NCBI RefSeq assembly: GCF_026213295.1
Contig: NC_079422.1
Coordinates: forward strand, 19,047,512 to 19,111,511
Source: Gadus chalcogrammus
Lineage: Eukaryota; Chordata; Actinopteri; Gadiformes; Gadidae
Direction: 5' to 3'
Length of the DNA stretch: 64,000 nucleotides
Each line of letters opens with the position of its first letter. The stretch's first letter is position 1. A model generated the notes under the pieces. It saw only the letters and a list, made by a program, of their open reading frames with translations. It searched no databases and was not told the DNA's origin. The translations under genes and the position numbers were made by a program. This document shows, piece by piece, positions 1-56,141 of this stretch.

Positions 1-1352
1 CCCCCTTCGTCTTCCGTAGCGTTTGTTTTCGACCCGCGTCGGGCCTTCCATACTACATGTAATGATGCGGTGTGCAAAGTGTATGAGAAGCCACGCAGAC
101 CGCCCGACAGGGAGGGACGAGCTCCGCAAACACTGTCTGAAGCTGCTGTGATTACACACCATAGATATGTCAACGCTCTGCTTATTACAGAGCACTCTCT
201 GGAATATGCATCCCCCCCCCCCCCCCCACCTCCCAAACCTGCAATATGTCCCCCAAAAGAAAACACAACATGGGAAAGAACGCTTCTGTCCCAAAAGCCT
301 GTCTATTGTATGTTGAGTGATGCCCCTCGCATTTTAGATGCGAGGGACTCAAGGTATGGAGGTAAACTAATGGATGTTATGTTGCTTGATGAATTCAGGT
401 GCACCTTAAAAAGCTTTTATTTTCAGGCACCTGAGCACTAATCAGAAAAGTATCTGAAAGAATTAAATCCTACTTATGGTCGGGTTAGTGTGTTTCCCAG
501 ACTTTTTGAATTTGTCAAATCCAAATTGTTTGTCAATGGATTTATTTTCTAAAATTGGGTCGGCGGTATCCATCTGAATCACACCAGCTGTAAAAAGGGA
601 GGAATAAAGTCTGGGATGGTGAAACATCGGGTAGTTTGCTCCCTCTAGTGGCCCAAACGCAGTACTGCGCAGGCACCTTGGAACTCACAGCAACCAATCA
701 CATTTTGTCAGGGTTTCTAGGACATGGCTATTCTAGGGATATCCAGGTTTTACCCCCAGGGCCCAAAGTTCTTGCTTGTCCTCTCTTCCTCCCTGTGTTT
801 GATTGGTCTCTTTATGTCAGTGCCATCCAATAAGTCACTCACCTGTTGCCCCACATAGGAAGTGGAGCACACTGCGCTGAAAACAAGGACAATAATAATA
901 ATAGGGCAATGAGTGGGTAATCGGATAAAATAATATGCTGATTGAGTTTTTCATCGATGTCATACTCCATAGCCTTAGGGTCTCACAGTTTTAGGGGGAA
1001 ATTACAAATAGCAGTGTGTGCTGAAATCCATTTTTCCCTGCCTGCAGATTTTTCTCGATTTCGGGCCTATATTTGCCTGAGAGAGAGTTTTCTTCTGCTA
1101 GCGAACAACTTCTAAATCATTCCAAAATTTGCTGCAACTCATTTTTATTCAGCAGATTCAGCATTCATTCAGCAGATGCTTTAATCCAGCGCATCACTTT
1201 CAATACTTTTTTGGGCTTCCACAATGAAGAAACTCTTTGTTTTCTTTATTGTGTGATAAATAATTTCCCTCGCTGTAAAGGGTTAAACAGGTGAATGTAT
1301 GAACCATCTCACACCCCCCCCCCACCCTCCTTCTCTCTCCCTTGGCCCGCAG
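1..1352 (+). other. trio intron upstream of exon 1
   Basis: No TRIO-like exon was found. It holds a poly-C run (212-227) and, at about 1150-1200, an inverted copy of the teleost dispersed-repeat tail. Confidence 0.6.
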
Positions 1353-46433
<45,081 letters not shown>

Positions 46434-49170
46434 TTGGCCGCGGCCCGGTTGTGACCGCACGACACCCCCCCCCCCCCCCCCCCGGGAGGAGGTCAGGTGG
46501 GGTCGAGTGGCCCGAGGGGGTCGGTGCTGCAGCTGCTGAAGAAACGTCGGCCCCCCCTGCCCATAAATCGAACGCATCTCGGATACGAGGTGATGTCCCC
46601 GCCCCCTCCACCCCGACACACACACACACACGCCGACACACACACAAACACGCCTCCTCACTCGGCCATGAAATGTCCTGCTGCTGCTGCTGTCTGACTG
46701 ACTGACCTCTGCTGAAATTCCCCTCCCCCCGATCCAACCCCCCCCCCCCCTCTTTCTTTATCATCTCAACCTACTTCTACGTGGTCATCTGTGGCCCTCG
46801 TCCCGGACACTCCATTGGCATATGGACGTATGCCCGCACAACAATGAGAGGAACTGTTTGAAGTTTTTCCCGTTTCAAACATAAGACATTAGCAGGGAGA
46901 GAAGTGAGCTTTCTCAAAAGAGCCAGCGTGTGCTAGTCTTTGGTTGTCAGACGGTGTTGAAATATATAAATAAGTGAAGAGGAAAGAACAATACTGTATA
47001 GGTGGGAAAAGGGGGAAAAAAACGAATTCAGGTCGGTTTTGGTTGAACACGAGAATATATGTTTGTCATTTGTATCGAGAGAGAGAACTTTTTTTGTAAA
47101 ACAATACATGTACAGTGTTGGACGAAAAACTGAATTATCTTTAAAGACACCACTTTTGAAAAGCAGTGTTTCCAGGCAAGGTGGAACAAATCAATAATAG
47201 ATAGAAGCGAGTTGCATGGACAAAGCGGTTCCCTTCCATAGGGTCCAAGTTTAAGATAAAGACCAAAACCCTGTTTAGTTTTAGTTTTCCCGAAGATATG
47301 CTGTCGTTTCATTCAATGCAATAGTTTGCTTACGGTTGGCCCCCCCCCCCCCCCCGTTTCAGTTTAAACTATTTTATCGTTAAGTGACACACTTACACTA
47401 AGTGACTACATGAACGGGAGAAGGAGCAGAAGAAGAAAACATGTTTTTTTTGGAAAGAAATCGAATCATATTTCTTAGTGCATCCGCCTTATTTTGTAAA
47501 TAATATGTTCCTGCCTTCCATATTCATTTTGAAGAATTTGTCACCAAACCGACGCAAACACAGCGTTTCATGCGTGAGTCTGATCCGTTGAAGAAGAATG
47601 GAGTCATTGGAGCAATAAGAAAAAAAAAGTTGAAATAAGGCTCCCTCATTCTCTGCGGTGGCCGGACACTGACGATGAGCCGAAAGCGCTAATAGAACTG
47701 CACTCGTATTTTGTGTTGGTTACCACGTGCAATGTTGCAGCTTTAACCTTTATGCAACTATTTATGAAGACTTGTTTTGTAGCTGTATTCTTTGGGAAAA
47801 AAAAGGCATGTACGTATCTAGTACTGCGATACTGTAGATGTCTGTATTGTGTTAAGTCTTATGTATTAAGTTCAGTATTACATCTTGCAACCCTTACAAA
47901 CAGAGGGTGTTTAAGAGATAATGTATAAGAAAAATGTGTATCTATATTATATATGCACTTATGCTTTCAAGAGTTTGTCATTGCGCCAATGTGTTTTTTA
48001 TTCTTTTCTGTTACGAAACCAAAGTTGAGTATTCTTTACCCTTTTTTTTCCTGCTAAAATGTGTTATGATTTATCTTATTAAATTATAGAAGACCACTCA
48101 GACCGTAGAGGTATATGGGTTTACATTGGTTCAGTTTGGTTGTATTTATTCTGGATGTCCCAAGGAGTGTTTGTGGTGGCTATTACTTTTACGTTCTTTG
48201 AAGCTGTGCACAAAATTCTTCTTCCGTGATTTTCGATTGCTTTGTGTAGATGGATACCAATGTGTGTTTCAGTGTTTTTGTTCTGCACCCCCCCCCCCCT
48301 CCCCCTCACGGCCATCAGACTTGGTAAACAACCTTCACCAAGCGATGTTTGTCTTTTGAATAACTGGGATTCACACTGCTCTGTAGCCTCAGAGTGACCC
48401 CAGAGACTTCCAATCACCTCCCCTCTCTTGTCAGGGCAGTATCCTAAGCCCGCCCCCAAACACCAGAACCTCCCGCCTCCAAAAAAGAAAATCAAAACAT
48501 CGGGTTATCTCGCATTTTGCACTCATTTTCAGTTGAAACACATTGAAGTCCTTGAGAACTGGTATCTTTATTTTTATTGGCTAGTCGTTTTTTTTTTTTT
48601 ATTGGTATGTGTGCCAGTCCAGTGAGCTCTTCAAAAAATCACTTTGTGTTCTGGGCTCATCTTCAAAGATTGATGACGTCGTGGACCACTTCAGTCAGTC
48701 CAACGTTTATTCGTGTTCTTTGTCTGTTAATATCCGTGTATAGCTTCAAGACCTTCGCGTCTTGTCCTTTTTGATTTTATTTATTGACGTTGATCTGGGT
48801 GTTTCCCAAAAGTATGAAAACAGTGAGATTGTTGGGTGTCCATAACTAAGCTCGGTCCTGGAGCGTGCTCTGGAGGCCCGGACTGAGACGCCTTTGGAAA
48901 GCCCCGTTTGTTAGTCGTTATGTAAAGATGTACAGAGAGGAGAAGGAGCAGGCTCGTGTTCAGGATGTGAACCTCATAACTTTTGACATATTTGATACAT
49001 TATAGTACAAGACTGCAGCAATGTCATATTTGAATGTCTTTTTTTTTTCTTTTTTTTGCATGTATATTTCTTTGTACAGAAAAGGCATAATGTGTTTACA
49101 CATTATTCTGTTGTAAATATATTTTTGTCCTCTGGTTACTTTGCCATTAAACGTACATGGAACATGAGTT
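46434..49170 (+). other. trio: trio 3' untranslated region
   Basis: About 2.7 kb of AT-rich, non-coding sequence after the stop. It holds poly-C runs at 46467-46484 and 47341-47355, and TGTAAATA motifs (Pumilio-type) near 47495 and 49114. ATTAAA occurs at 48078 and 49146. The distal end is set at the second ATTAAA by inference. Confidence 0.7.
49146..49151 (+). terminator. trio: candidate poly(A) signal of trio
   Basis: ATTAAA in an AT-rich stretch followed about 20-40 nt later by a GT-rich segment. An alternative ATTAAA at 48078-48083 with GT-rich sequence after it could give a shorter 3' end. Confidence 0.55.
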
Positions 49171-50110
49171 GACTACTAGCGTGTTTCAGCGCAAAATTTC
49201 GCAGTAAACACCACTTACTTCCCCAAAGTGTCGTTCTGAAATACTTTAGATATCCTGCCTTGTGTGCAGATACTCCTACCATTATGTTAACATCAACCGA
49301 TCAACGTGTGAATTTCTTTGTTTCAATCTTTCTCTTTTGAGTCCTGTTCATTTGTCTCTGTGACATCATAGTGCAACGAATATTTAAACTGCCATGTAAG
49401 TGCCGGATGAATGTATTGTTACGCTGTGATACTTTTTGACATATTTGTAGGTCTCTTTTATCATCAGATAAATATTCTGGCTCCATTTCCATCTAACATT
49501 TCGACATCCTCCAATAACCTTGAGCATCAACATACGCACACAATGTGTGTGGGTTTAAAGTGTTTAGGTGTTGTACGTCAGAGAGAACAGGAACAGGAAC
49601 GAAATAGTCACCATGACATCTTTAAAACCATACCGTTCTTGATAAGAGGTGGTAGGCAGGATGTCGATTCAAATGAAATTATCACCAACGAGATTCCCAT
49701 CACAGGCATTTAACAATTACATAGAAAAGAGTGTCATGTGGTCTTTCCGGCGAAAAACCTTTATCTGACTGAAACAACTGACTTGTTTTGAGAAGGTAAA
49801 ACACTGAGACAATAGCTGCTTGGCCAACAGAGTGGGTTGGCCAAGTTTACCTGCTAAAGCTAAACCTAGCATATTTTTGTCAGTAAGCACCCACTGCAGC
49901 CTCCAAATAATATTATTTTACAAAATCGTTTGATGTTTTACAGTGTTTTAGAACTTTTGAGGATGGCACAAAAACAACAGGAATTGTCCTTGCGGGTCAC
50001 TATGGGGTCACACAACCCAACGTTTTAAAATAAAAGCTCTCAAAACCAATAGACATCCATACAAAAGTGCACAAAAAGGACAGACAATAAATTATTAATC
50101 CAAACGAAAT
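49171..50110. other. intergenic sequence after trio
   Basis: AT-rich, with no ORF of recognisable type, no repeat array and no exon similarity. Confidence 0.6.
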
Positions 50111-50209
50111 TAAAGGCATACAAGGATTCTTGAGGAAATGACGAGGAAGTGACGTAGGAATTGGTAGACGGACGTTCTAATCATCATAGACTACATAGGC
50201 AACATAACA

Positions 50210-50332
50210 ATGGATAACAGTTTCGGACCACATCCGTACAATTTTGAGCCAGCTAGCCGTGAGGGAGAACAGCAACCACCTAAAAGGGGGAGACACCATG
50301 GCAATATGAGGGAGATAGAGTTGTGGTGTCAG
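50210..50332 (+). pseudogene. N-terminal fragment of a P2X7-C-terminus-like fish ORF
   Basis: ATG-initiated frame with FGPHPYNFEPASREGEQQP followed by REIELWCQ. It resembles the start of the multicopy intronless fish proteins that carry a P2X7 C-terminal Cys-rich domain, where WCxC normally follows. Here the similarity stops after WCQ, at the junction with the eepd1 sequence, and the frame then runs through eepd1 in a wrong frame. Similarity is from memory of the family and not computed. Confidence 0.4.
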
Positions 50333-50337
50333 GAGAA

Positions 50338-51090
50338 TTATGGTGAACCAGGAGCGGCTGAACATCAACACGGCCACGGAGGAAGAGCTCATGACCCTGC
50401 CCGGGGTCAACCGCCCCGTGGCGCGGAGCATCGTGGAGTACCGGGACTGCATCGGGGGCTTCAAGAAGGTGGAGGACCTAGCGCTGGTGAGTGGGATAGG
50501 CGCCACCAAACTGGAGATTATTAAAGTGGAGATCTGCGTGTCGAGTAGGACCAGTTCGTCGCAGCACTCCCCGTCCTCCCTGCGGAGAGACCCGGAGCAT
50601 ATGTCCTCCTGCAGCGGCATGAACATCAACACCGCCACGGCGCCACCCCGCCATAGCTCATGAGCATCCGCGGCATCACGGAGAAAATCGCCCGGAACAT
50701 TGTCGCCTATCGGACCCAACACGGTCCGTTCAAGTGCATCGAGGACCTGGTTCGGGTCGATCACATAAACTGCTCCCTACTGGACAAGATCCGTTTCCAG
50801 GTGTTTGTGGAGCGCTCAAGAACTCCGTCCACCAATACCAACGGCGGGCTGACCTACACGGGTCGGTCCCATCCGAGCCCAACCTCGTTCAGCCTCCGGA
50901 GCGACGACCTAGACCCCCCGCCGGGAGGACCCACGCAGATGGTGTCCCTGCGGCCCCGCGTGGCACCGGGCCCGCGGGACGGCCGGGCCGTGGTGCGCCT
51001 GGCCACCTGGGACCTTCAGCGCTGCTCCAGTGAAAAGGCCAACAACCCTGGCGTCAAAGAGGTCGTGTGTATGCCCCTACTGGAGAACGA
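50338..51090 (+). pseudogene. eepd1: eepd1 fragment (HhH domains), frameshifted and truncated
   Basis: Matches the N-terminal half of EEPD1, an endonuclease/exonuclease/phosphatase-domain protein of replication-fork repair. It reads VNQERLNINTATEEELMTLP, then ARSIVEYRDCIGGFKKVEDL, AQHSPSSLRR-like sequence, a second INTATA helix-hairpin-helix repeat, and GGPTQMVSLRP to KEVVCMPLLEN. The first roughly 34 codons (with the MGSTLG myristoylation start) are missing. Compared with human, about 8 extra bases near 50643-50655 shift the frame and give a TGA; the second half resumes in another frame from 50660. It ends at what looks like the original exon end, with donor GTGAGT at 51091. No nuclease-domain exons follow. 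Retention of a donor argues for DNA-level capture, not a retrocopy. Confidence 0.8.
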
Positions 51091-51401
51091 GTGAGTACAA
51101 CTAACGTGAGGGTTTGCAGGCTCGAAAGCCTGCTCCATCCTTTCTCCGATCGGGGAAACTGTGAAATCGGAGATGGTCAGACAGGAGGTCGGAGTTGGAA
51201 CAACCCCCACAGATACAAAACCTCATCTCGTCGATTAGAAAAACCCAAAGACCACAGGGGGGGGGAATACAAGACCCCTCACCGCGGTAACTACGCATAG
51301 AGCTGAGGCAGCAACAGCGACCGCGTCTACCAATTCCTACGTAATATGACGCGTTTGACGTATCACATAAAAAAACAACGGTTTTTGAAGCCTTGCTCAA
51401 A

Positions 51402-52142
51402 ATAGAGTGGCGAAGTCACGCCCCTTCCGGTAGGGCTCATGGGACCTATGAAATCGAAAAATATGAATGGGTGTCAATGGAGAGAAAATAATTATTTTCT
51501 GGTCCCAGTCTTTATATGGCCTGGATTACACATATGTTGTTTGTGGATATAAATGATAATTTTTCATGCAAAGAAAACTAAAAATGTTGGCGAAGAAGTT
51601 TGATAATTTTAGGTTTTATGTGAGGCCGCTTTGTGAACTACAGCCCTTCGCTGCTCTCGACGCATATGATATGCGCCACCACACCCGCCCTTGGAACTCG
51701 GCACAGAGATGGCGATCTCTCTGCCCCACTTCACCGCTTTTTCCAAGGGGAGGATAAAAGCATCGATAGAGGTGAAAACCATTATAAATCGGGGCACGTG
51801 CAGAGTTTCAGTTATGAAACTCTGCACGGGGGAGATTGCACGGGGGAGATTGTCGGTCTTCTCCACGCCAGTCGCAGGGAGCGTGACGTCACATACGAGC
51901 CGTGTAGTCTTTCTCGTTGTGTTTTCTCTACAGCCTTTATCTGAACAATTGCACAATAAACGGTCGAACTCTTTACATGAAAAATTATCCTTTAAATCCA
52001 CAAACAACATATGTGTAATCCAGGGCATATAAAGACCGGGACCAGAAAATAATTATTTTCTCTCCATTGACACCCATTCATATTTTTCGATCTCATAGGT
52101 CCCATGAGCCCTACCGGAAGGGGCGTGACTTCGCCACTCTAT
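51402..52142. mobile_element. long-TIR foldback / MITE, about 740 bp
   Basis: Terminal inverted repeats of about 155 bp (51402-51560 and 51985-52142) start ATAGAGTGGCGAAGTCACGC and differ at only a few positions. TA or ATA flanks the ends. The interior has no coding capacity. A 13-bp stem (GTGCAGAGTTTCA) with a 4-nt loop lies at about 51799-51828, followed by a duplicated GCACGGGGGAGATT. Confidence 0.85.
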
Positions 52143-52269
52143 AGTCACTTTAAAACTAGATTTTTTTGCCGATATACTTTTTTAAATTGTTAAAATCCTG
52201 CATTTTAATTTCAAAGAGCAATTTTCAGAGAATGTTATGTATAAATATTTTTAAAAACATTAACTTCCA

Positions 52270-53110
52270 ATACGCACTTTAAGGGGCGTTGTCCGGCCCC
52301 GACGCGCAGCGGAAGCATAAAGGCGGCTGCATGCTTCAGCGTTGGTGTTACGTTGTTGCGCAAAATTTACTCAAAGCAATTCATGCTCCCTTTTAGGTTG
52401 CGCGTGTTGCGCGTGTTGCCAAGCAATTTACCGCCAGAACAGTAGGTGGAGTAAAGTTTTTCGTTGAAGACGACCTCGAGAATGACGTCTTTGTCTGTGG
52501 GAGTCGTTGGTTTGTTTATGTGCCAGATCGTGTTCTCCCCATACACAGTGAATGATGGCAACAGACAGAGGAACAGGGGTGATGAAGTTGTTGATCATTG
52601 GGGTTGTATAAATGTGCATATCTCTCTACATTTTAAAACGACATAATGTGTTGGCAGCAAAGTTAACTTCACTTCACGTTGATGCTTATGAGCCTGCCGG
52701 GTTCCATTCTATCAAACCACCCACCCTCCTTCCTCCTACGGCAGCGTTTCTCAAATTGAACCATGAAAAGGAGATTTTCCTGGTATTGGTCGAAGACTAC
52801 CTAAGTGAAGCCTATATGGTGTATTTGTGTGTGGGCGTCGTCGTCGGCTGTTTATAAACCGCCTCCCAGTCATGTTCTACACATTCAGTGAACTCCAGAT
52901 AGATAGATACTCCAGACAGGAAGTAGTAACCAGACCAGCAGACCAATCACAGCCTTGCAGGCTGCGCGGCTCGCGTAAAAGCTTACGTAAAAAATGACGC
53001 AAGTCTAGAAAAATCGCCCGACGCACGCAAGACGTGAGAAGTCGCGCAAGGGGTGCGCAAGGGCGCGCAAGGGCCTCTTGCGCTTGCGCTTACGCTTACG
53101 TAACTGAGCA
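52270..53110. mobile_element. DNA-transposon-like remnant, GC-rich ends
   Basis: The right end has purine-pyrimidine runs such as GCGCTTGCGCTTACGCTTACGT, typical of teleost DNA-transposon termini. The left boundary and family are unresolved, and no transposase ORF is seen. Confidence 0.35.
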
Positions 53111-53123
53111 TAAATCGGCCTTA

Positions 53124-53190
53124 AGGCGGAATTGGGGGTGGCTGCGCAGGTATGTGAAATACTTCCTTTTGAAACATTTGTATTTTATTA
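53124..53190 (+). repeat. 67-bp repeat, copy 1
   Basis: GGCGGAATTGGGGGTGGCTG through CATTTGTATTTTAT; a nearly identical copy lies at 54113-54178. Confidence 0.9.
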
Positions 53191-53460
53191 CAACTAGCGA
53201 TATAAATACAAAACAAACACACTCCACAGACTATATCATGTCCATATCATAATCTGCGGAATAAGGGGGAATCCGATCTTTGAACCTGTTTTAGCCTGCC
53301 AAGTAGGCTACAAGAAAAACGGGTCAAACTACGAGAAAACGTAACATGACGCAGCAGATCTTCCGGGAGCATTAAAAGCTAATGCAATCAAAAACGAGGA
53401 ATCTGACAAATAGTCTAGGTTCTGAGAAAGTTTTGTATGCGCTTCATTTAGCGGAGAATA

Positions 53461-53680
53461 TCTCAACTGTTATAGACTAATATGACCCCAGTGAATAACA
53501 TGGGATGTGTGACAAAATCTCTATCCCGGACGAAAGACCTGAAAATGACCACAACAGGTGACACTAGTATCACACTACGTGGTGGATGGGACTTATTTTT
53601 TCCTTTATAGATATTCTCATGTTTTTGATGAATCTTCATATTAAGAGAAATACTTTTTGTATTACACTTTGTCTAAAAAA
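53461..53680 (+). repeat. triplicated block, copy A
   Basis: Carries ATAGACTAATATGACCCCAG, a GTGACACTAGTATCACAC box and TTTCCTTTATAGATAT. Copies B (direct) and C (inverted) follow. Confidence 0.85.
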
Positions 53681-53784
53681 TGTAAAAAAAATATGCAAAT
53701 GAGGCAATATCTCGTTCAATATGCGTAGCCTACATATATATCCTAGAGGTCCTGGATACGATTTGTATGCACTTCATTTAGCGA

Positions 53785-53977
53785 ACTGTTATAGACTAAT
53801 ATGACCCCAGTGAACAACGTGGGATGTGTGAAAAAATCTCTATCCAGGGCGAAAGTCCTGAAATTGACCACAATAGGTGACACTAGTATCACACAAGGGA
53901 ATGGGACTTTTTTTTCCTTTATAGATATCTTCATACATTTCTACCAGATTAATCTTCATACTAACAGAAATACTAAA
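53785..53977 (+). repeat. triplicated block, copy B
   Basis: Direct copy of the 53461 block. It forms a long inverted repeat with copy C. Confidence 0.85.
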
Positions 53978-54112
53978 AGCGCGAGGCGCACGGAGCGTTT
54001 AACCGCCCCGGGCAGCTTTTTAAAAGGCGCGCTGCTTGCGCGTCCTGCCATAGAGAATGCATTGCAGACAGGCGCTCCGCCTTTTAAAACGCTTTTGGTG
54101 GACACGGGCCCT
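53978..54112. repeat. GC-rich transposon-end-like spacer
   Basis: Contains AAAAGCGCGAGGCGCACGGA and ACGCTTTTGGTGGACACGGG, an inverted-repeat pair of the kind found at ends of teleost MITEs. Confidence 0.45.
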
Positions 54113-54390
54113 TAGGCGGAATTGGGGGTGGCTGCGCAGGTATGTGAAATACTTCCTTTTGAAACATTTGTATTTTTTAGACAAAGTGTAATACAAAAAG
54201 TATTTCTGTTAGTATGAAGATTAATCTGGTAGAAATGTATGAAGATATCTATAAAGGAAAAAAAATCCCATTCCCTTGTGTAATACTAGTGTCACCTATT
54301 GTGGTCAATTTCAGGACTTTCACCCTGGATATAGATATTTTCACACATCCCACGTTGTTCACTGGGGTCATATTAGTCTTTAACAGTTGA
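54113..54390 (-). repeat. 67-bp repeat copy 2 and triplicated block copy C (inverted)
   Basis: 54181-54390 is the reverse complement of copy B with few mismatches, including ACAAAGTGTAATACAAAAAG and GTCACCTATTGTGGTCAATT. Confidence 0.85.
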
Positions 54391-54808
54391 GATAATCTGT
54401 TAAAGACAAGATACTCTGTATCTCTATTGCATCAGCTGGAAGGAGATAATCATTTTTATCAGCACAAGATAAGATATTGGCCGTTGTGCATCCTACTAGA
54501 CTGACAGCTTAGAATGGGCACTACTATGAAAATGAGTGGATAAAAAATGATGAAGCAAAACATAGCAAATCGTTTTTTATAACCTTTTGGCTTTCTGCAC
54601 AATTTTCAAAACACAACAATTCAACTGTTTAAGAAGACATTGGCTAGATGTCTTTCTATCGAAGATTAAAGTCATAGAAGATTTGAGGTCCCTCATGAAT
54701 TAAATGAGCTATAAGCCCTGGAAATTATTGAGAAAAGGAAACAAAAAGCAAGTTGACCATTTTAAATGGAAAAGGGAAGCAATTTTGAAGAACTGAAAAA
54801 TGCGATAG

Positions 54809-55534
54809 AAATCCTCCTTTTCTTTTTTTTCTTTCTTTTTTAGGATTTTGTCTTGAACAGAGCCATCAGCATATCCGACCACCCAGCAGCGCTCCACTAG
54901 AGCACCATTCCAGGAGAGAGTTGTTGTTCTCGCAAGAGTAGCCCTTGACAGGTGGCTTGTCGGGCATTTTGGAGAGGAAGTCCTTATTGAGCTCGATTTT
55001 GAAGTCTTCGAGGTCCTTCCCCGAGGATACATTGGCTGGGATGAGGTTCCACAGCATGGGCCCGAGTACTGCGAAAGATGTATCGTACATCGTCTAGTGT
55101 TTCGCCTTGCCCGATTTCGAGAGTTTTGGGAGCTTTGCGGTGATCCCGTTGCGTTTAGAGCTTGGAAACTCGATCCCCATGTTGTTAGGATGGTGTCCAT
55201 TGAGAATATTCCACATAGTCATGATGACATAGCGCTCCCTTTGCCTTTGGAGTGACATGAGTTTCAGGCTTTTGAGTCTCTCCCAGTAATTCATGTCTTG
55301 GCATTGTGCAAGTCTAGCAGTGAAGGTTCGTTGAAGGGCCTCGATCTTCTGGGTATGACCAACCTTTGACGGGAGCCACAATGGGCAGCAGTACTCAACT
55401 GCGCTCCTGACCATGCTCTTGTAGAGTGTCATCATTGTGGTTGTATCTCTGCATTTGAATACATTAAACACCCAGGCAGACATTCTTTTAGCCTTCTTTA
55501 TCATGGCATTGATCTGTATTTCCCACCAAGTCAA
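54809..55534 (-). mobile_element. 5'-truncated LINE (non-LTR retrotransposon) 3' end
   Basis: The minus strand encodes the C-terminal part of a reverse-transcriptase polyprotein: LYKSMVRSAVEYCCPLWLPS, then KIEALQRTFTARL, YWERLKSLKLMSLQRQRERY, and SFAVLGPMLWNLIP. One in-frame TAG falls at about 55094-55096 after GKAKH; the frame continues to about 54866 (ENNNSLLEWC). An A-rich tail is seen at about 54809-54844. The active-site part is absent. Clade not assigned (CR1/L2/Rex-like by style). Confidence 0.85.
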
Positions 55535-55610
55535 TTATTAAAGGTTGTATGAGCAATTCTAAGCTGAAACATAAATTATCTCATTCATCTGAGCAAAAAT
55601 GATAGTTACA
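55535..55610 (+). mobile_element. left-end fragment of a TTAAAGGTTGTATCAGC-type MITE
   Basis: Similar to the left end of the element at 62967. It abuts the truncated end of the LINE, suggesting nested insertion or a shared breakpoint. Confidence 0.55.
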
Positions 55611-55714
55611 TGCAACTGGATGATTAAAATACGAAAAATAAGTAAATGATAAAACACATGTTAAAACAGTTAGATGTCAGGAAAGCAAATGTGAATAGCA
55701 TAATGTTAAAGGGG

Positions 55715-56000
55715 ACATATTATTAAAACAGCACTTTTCCTGGGATTTGGGGTGTTGTTGTGGGCAGATGGTGCTCTCACACGCATACAAACTTTGAAAT
55801 AAGTCTGTGCATGATTTTTTGAGTGAGATACGCATTTCTGGAAGCAGCCCGCCTCCAGCTACCAAACGAGCAAGTCAGTTTCGGCGCCCCCTCCTACGTA
55901 GGAAGGGGGCACATTTGAATATTACCTCCCACTTCCCCACTCCCCTCCAATCAGAGCATCGCTAATATTTTGTGGACCTGCGGACGAGCAGCTCCGGCGG
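55715..56000 (+). repeat. dispersed repeat, copy 1
   Basis: Shares about 280 bp with 63500-63790, including TTTTCCTGGGATTTGGGGTG and CGGCGCCCCCTCCTACGTAG. Confidence 0.9.
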
Positions 56001-56030
56001 GGGGAACTCGGCGCTAGCCCTGCAGCTAAG

Positions 56031-56141
56031 CTCCGGGAGTACAATCCCTTTCTCTGGCACCGAGCTCAACCCGCAGGAGCTGCCGCCGAAGGGAAGTCGG
56101 GTGGAGGAGACATGGAGTAGAAAGGGATTGTACTCCCGGAG
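56031..56141. repeat. 23-bp perfect inverted repeat in GC-rich repeat
   Basis: Arms 56031-56053 and 56119-56141 (CTCCGGGAGTACAATCCCTT core). The CCGGAGTACA motif recurs at about 56247, 56338 and 63797. Confidence 0.85.

Larger units (their letters stand above)
50152..51342 (+). mobile_element. candidate gene-capturing TIR element carrying an eepd1 fragment
   Basis: Two perfect 19-bp inverted copies of ACGTAGGAATTGGTAGACG lie at 50152-50170 and 51324-51342. Between them are a P2X7-C-terminus-like reading frame and a frameshifted piece of eepd1. The sequence outside the 19-mers is weakly similar in inverted orientation (AAGGC...), so the element may extend to about 50113-51395. No transposase is present. 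The reading as a non-autonomous, Pack-type element is inference. Confidence 0.5.

Noticed and set aside
70..441. 123-codon open frame at the window start
   Set aside because: Starts on GTG, has a poly-Pro run from poly-C and no TRIO similarity; taken as intron.
50210..51094. Functional eepd1 gene
   Set aside because: The N-terminus is replaced, a frameshift interrupts the second helix-hairpin-helix repeat, and no nuclease-domain exons follow in the window.
54866..55534. Host reverse-transcriptase-like gene
   Set aside because: 5'-truncated, has an in-frame stop and an A-rich tail; typical dead LINE copy.
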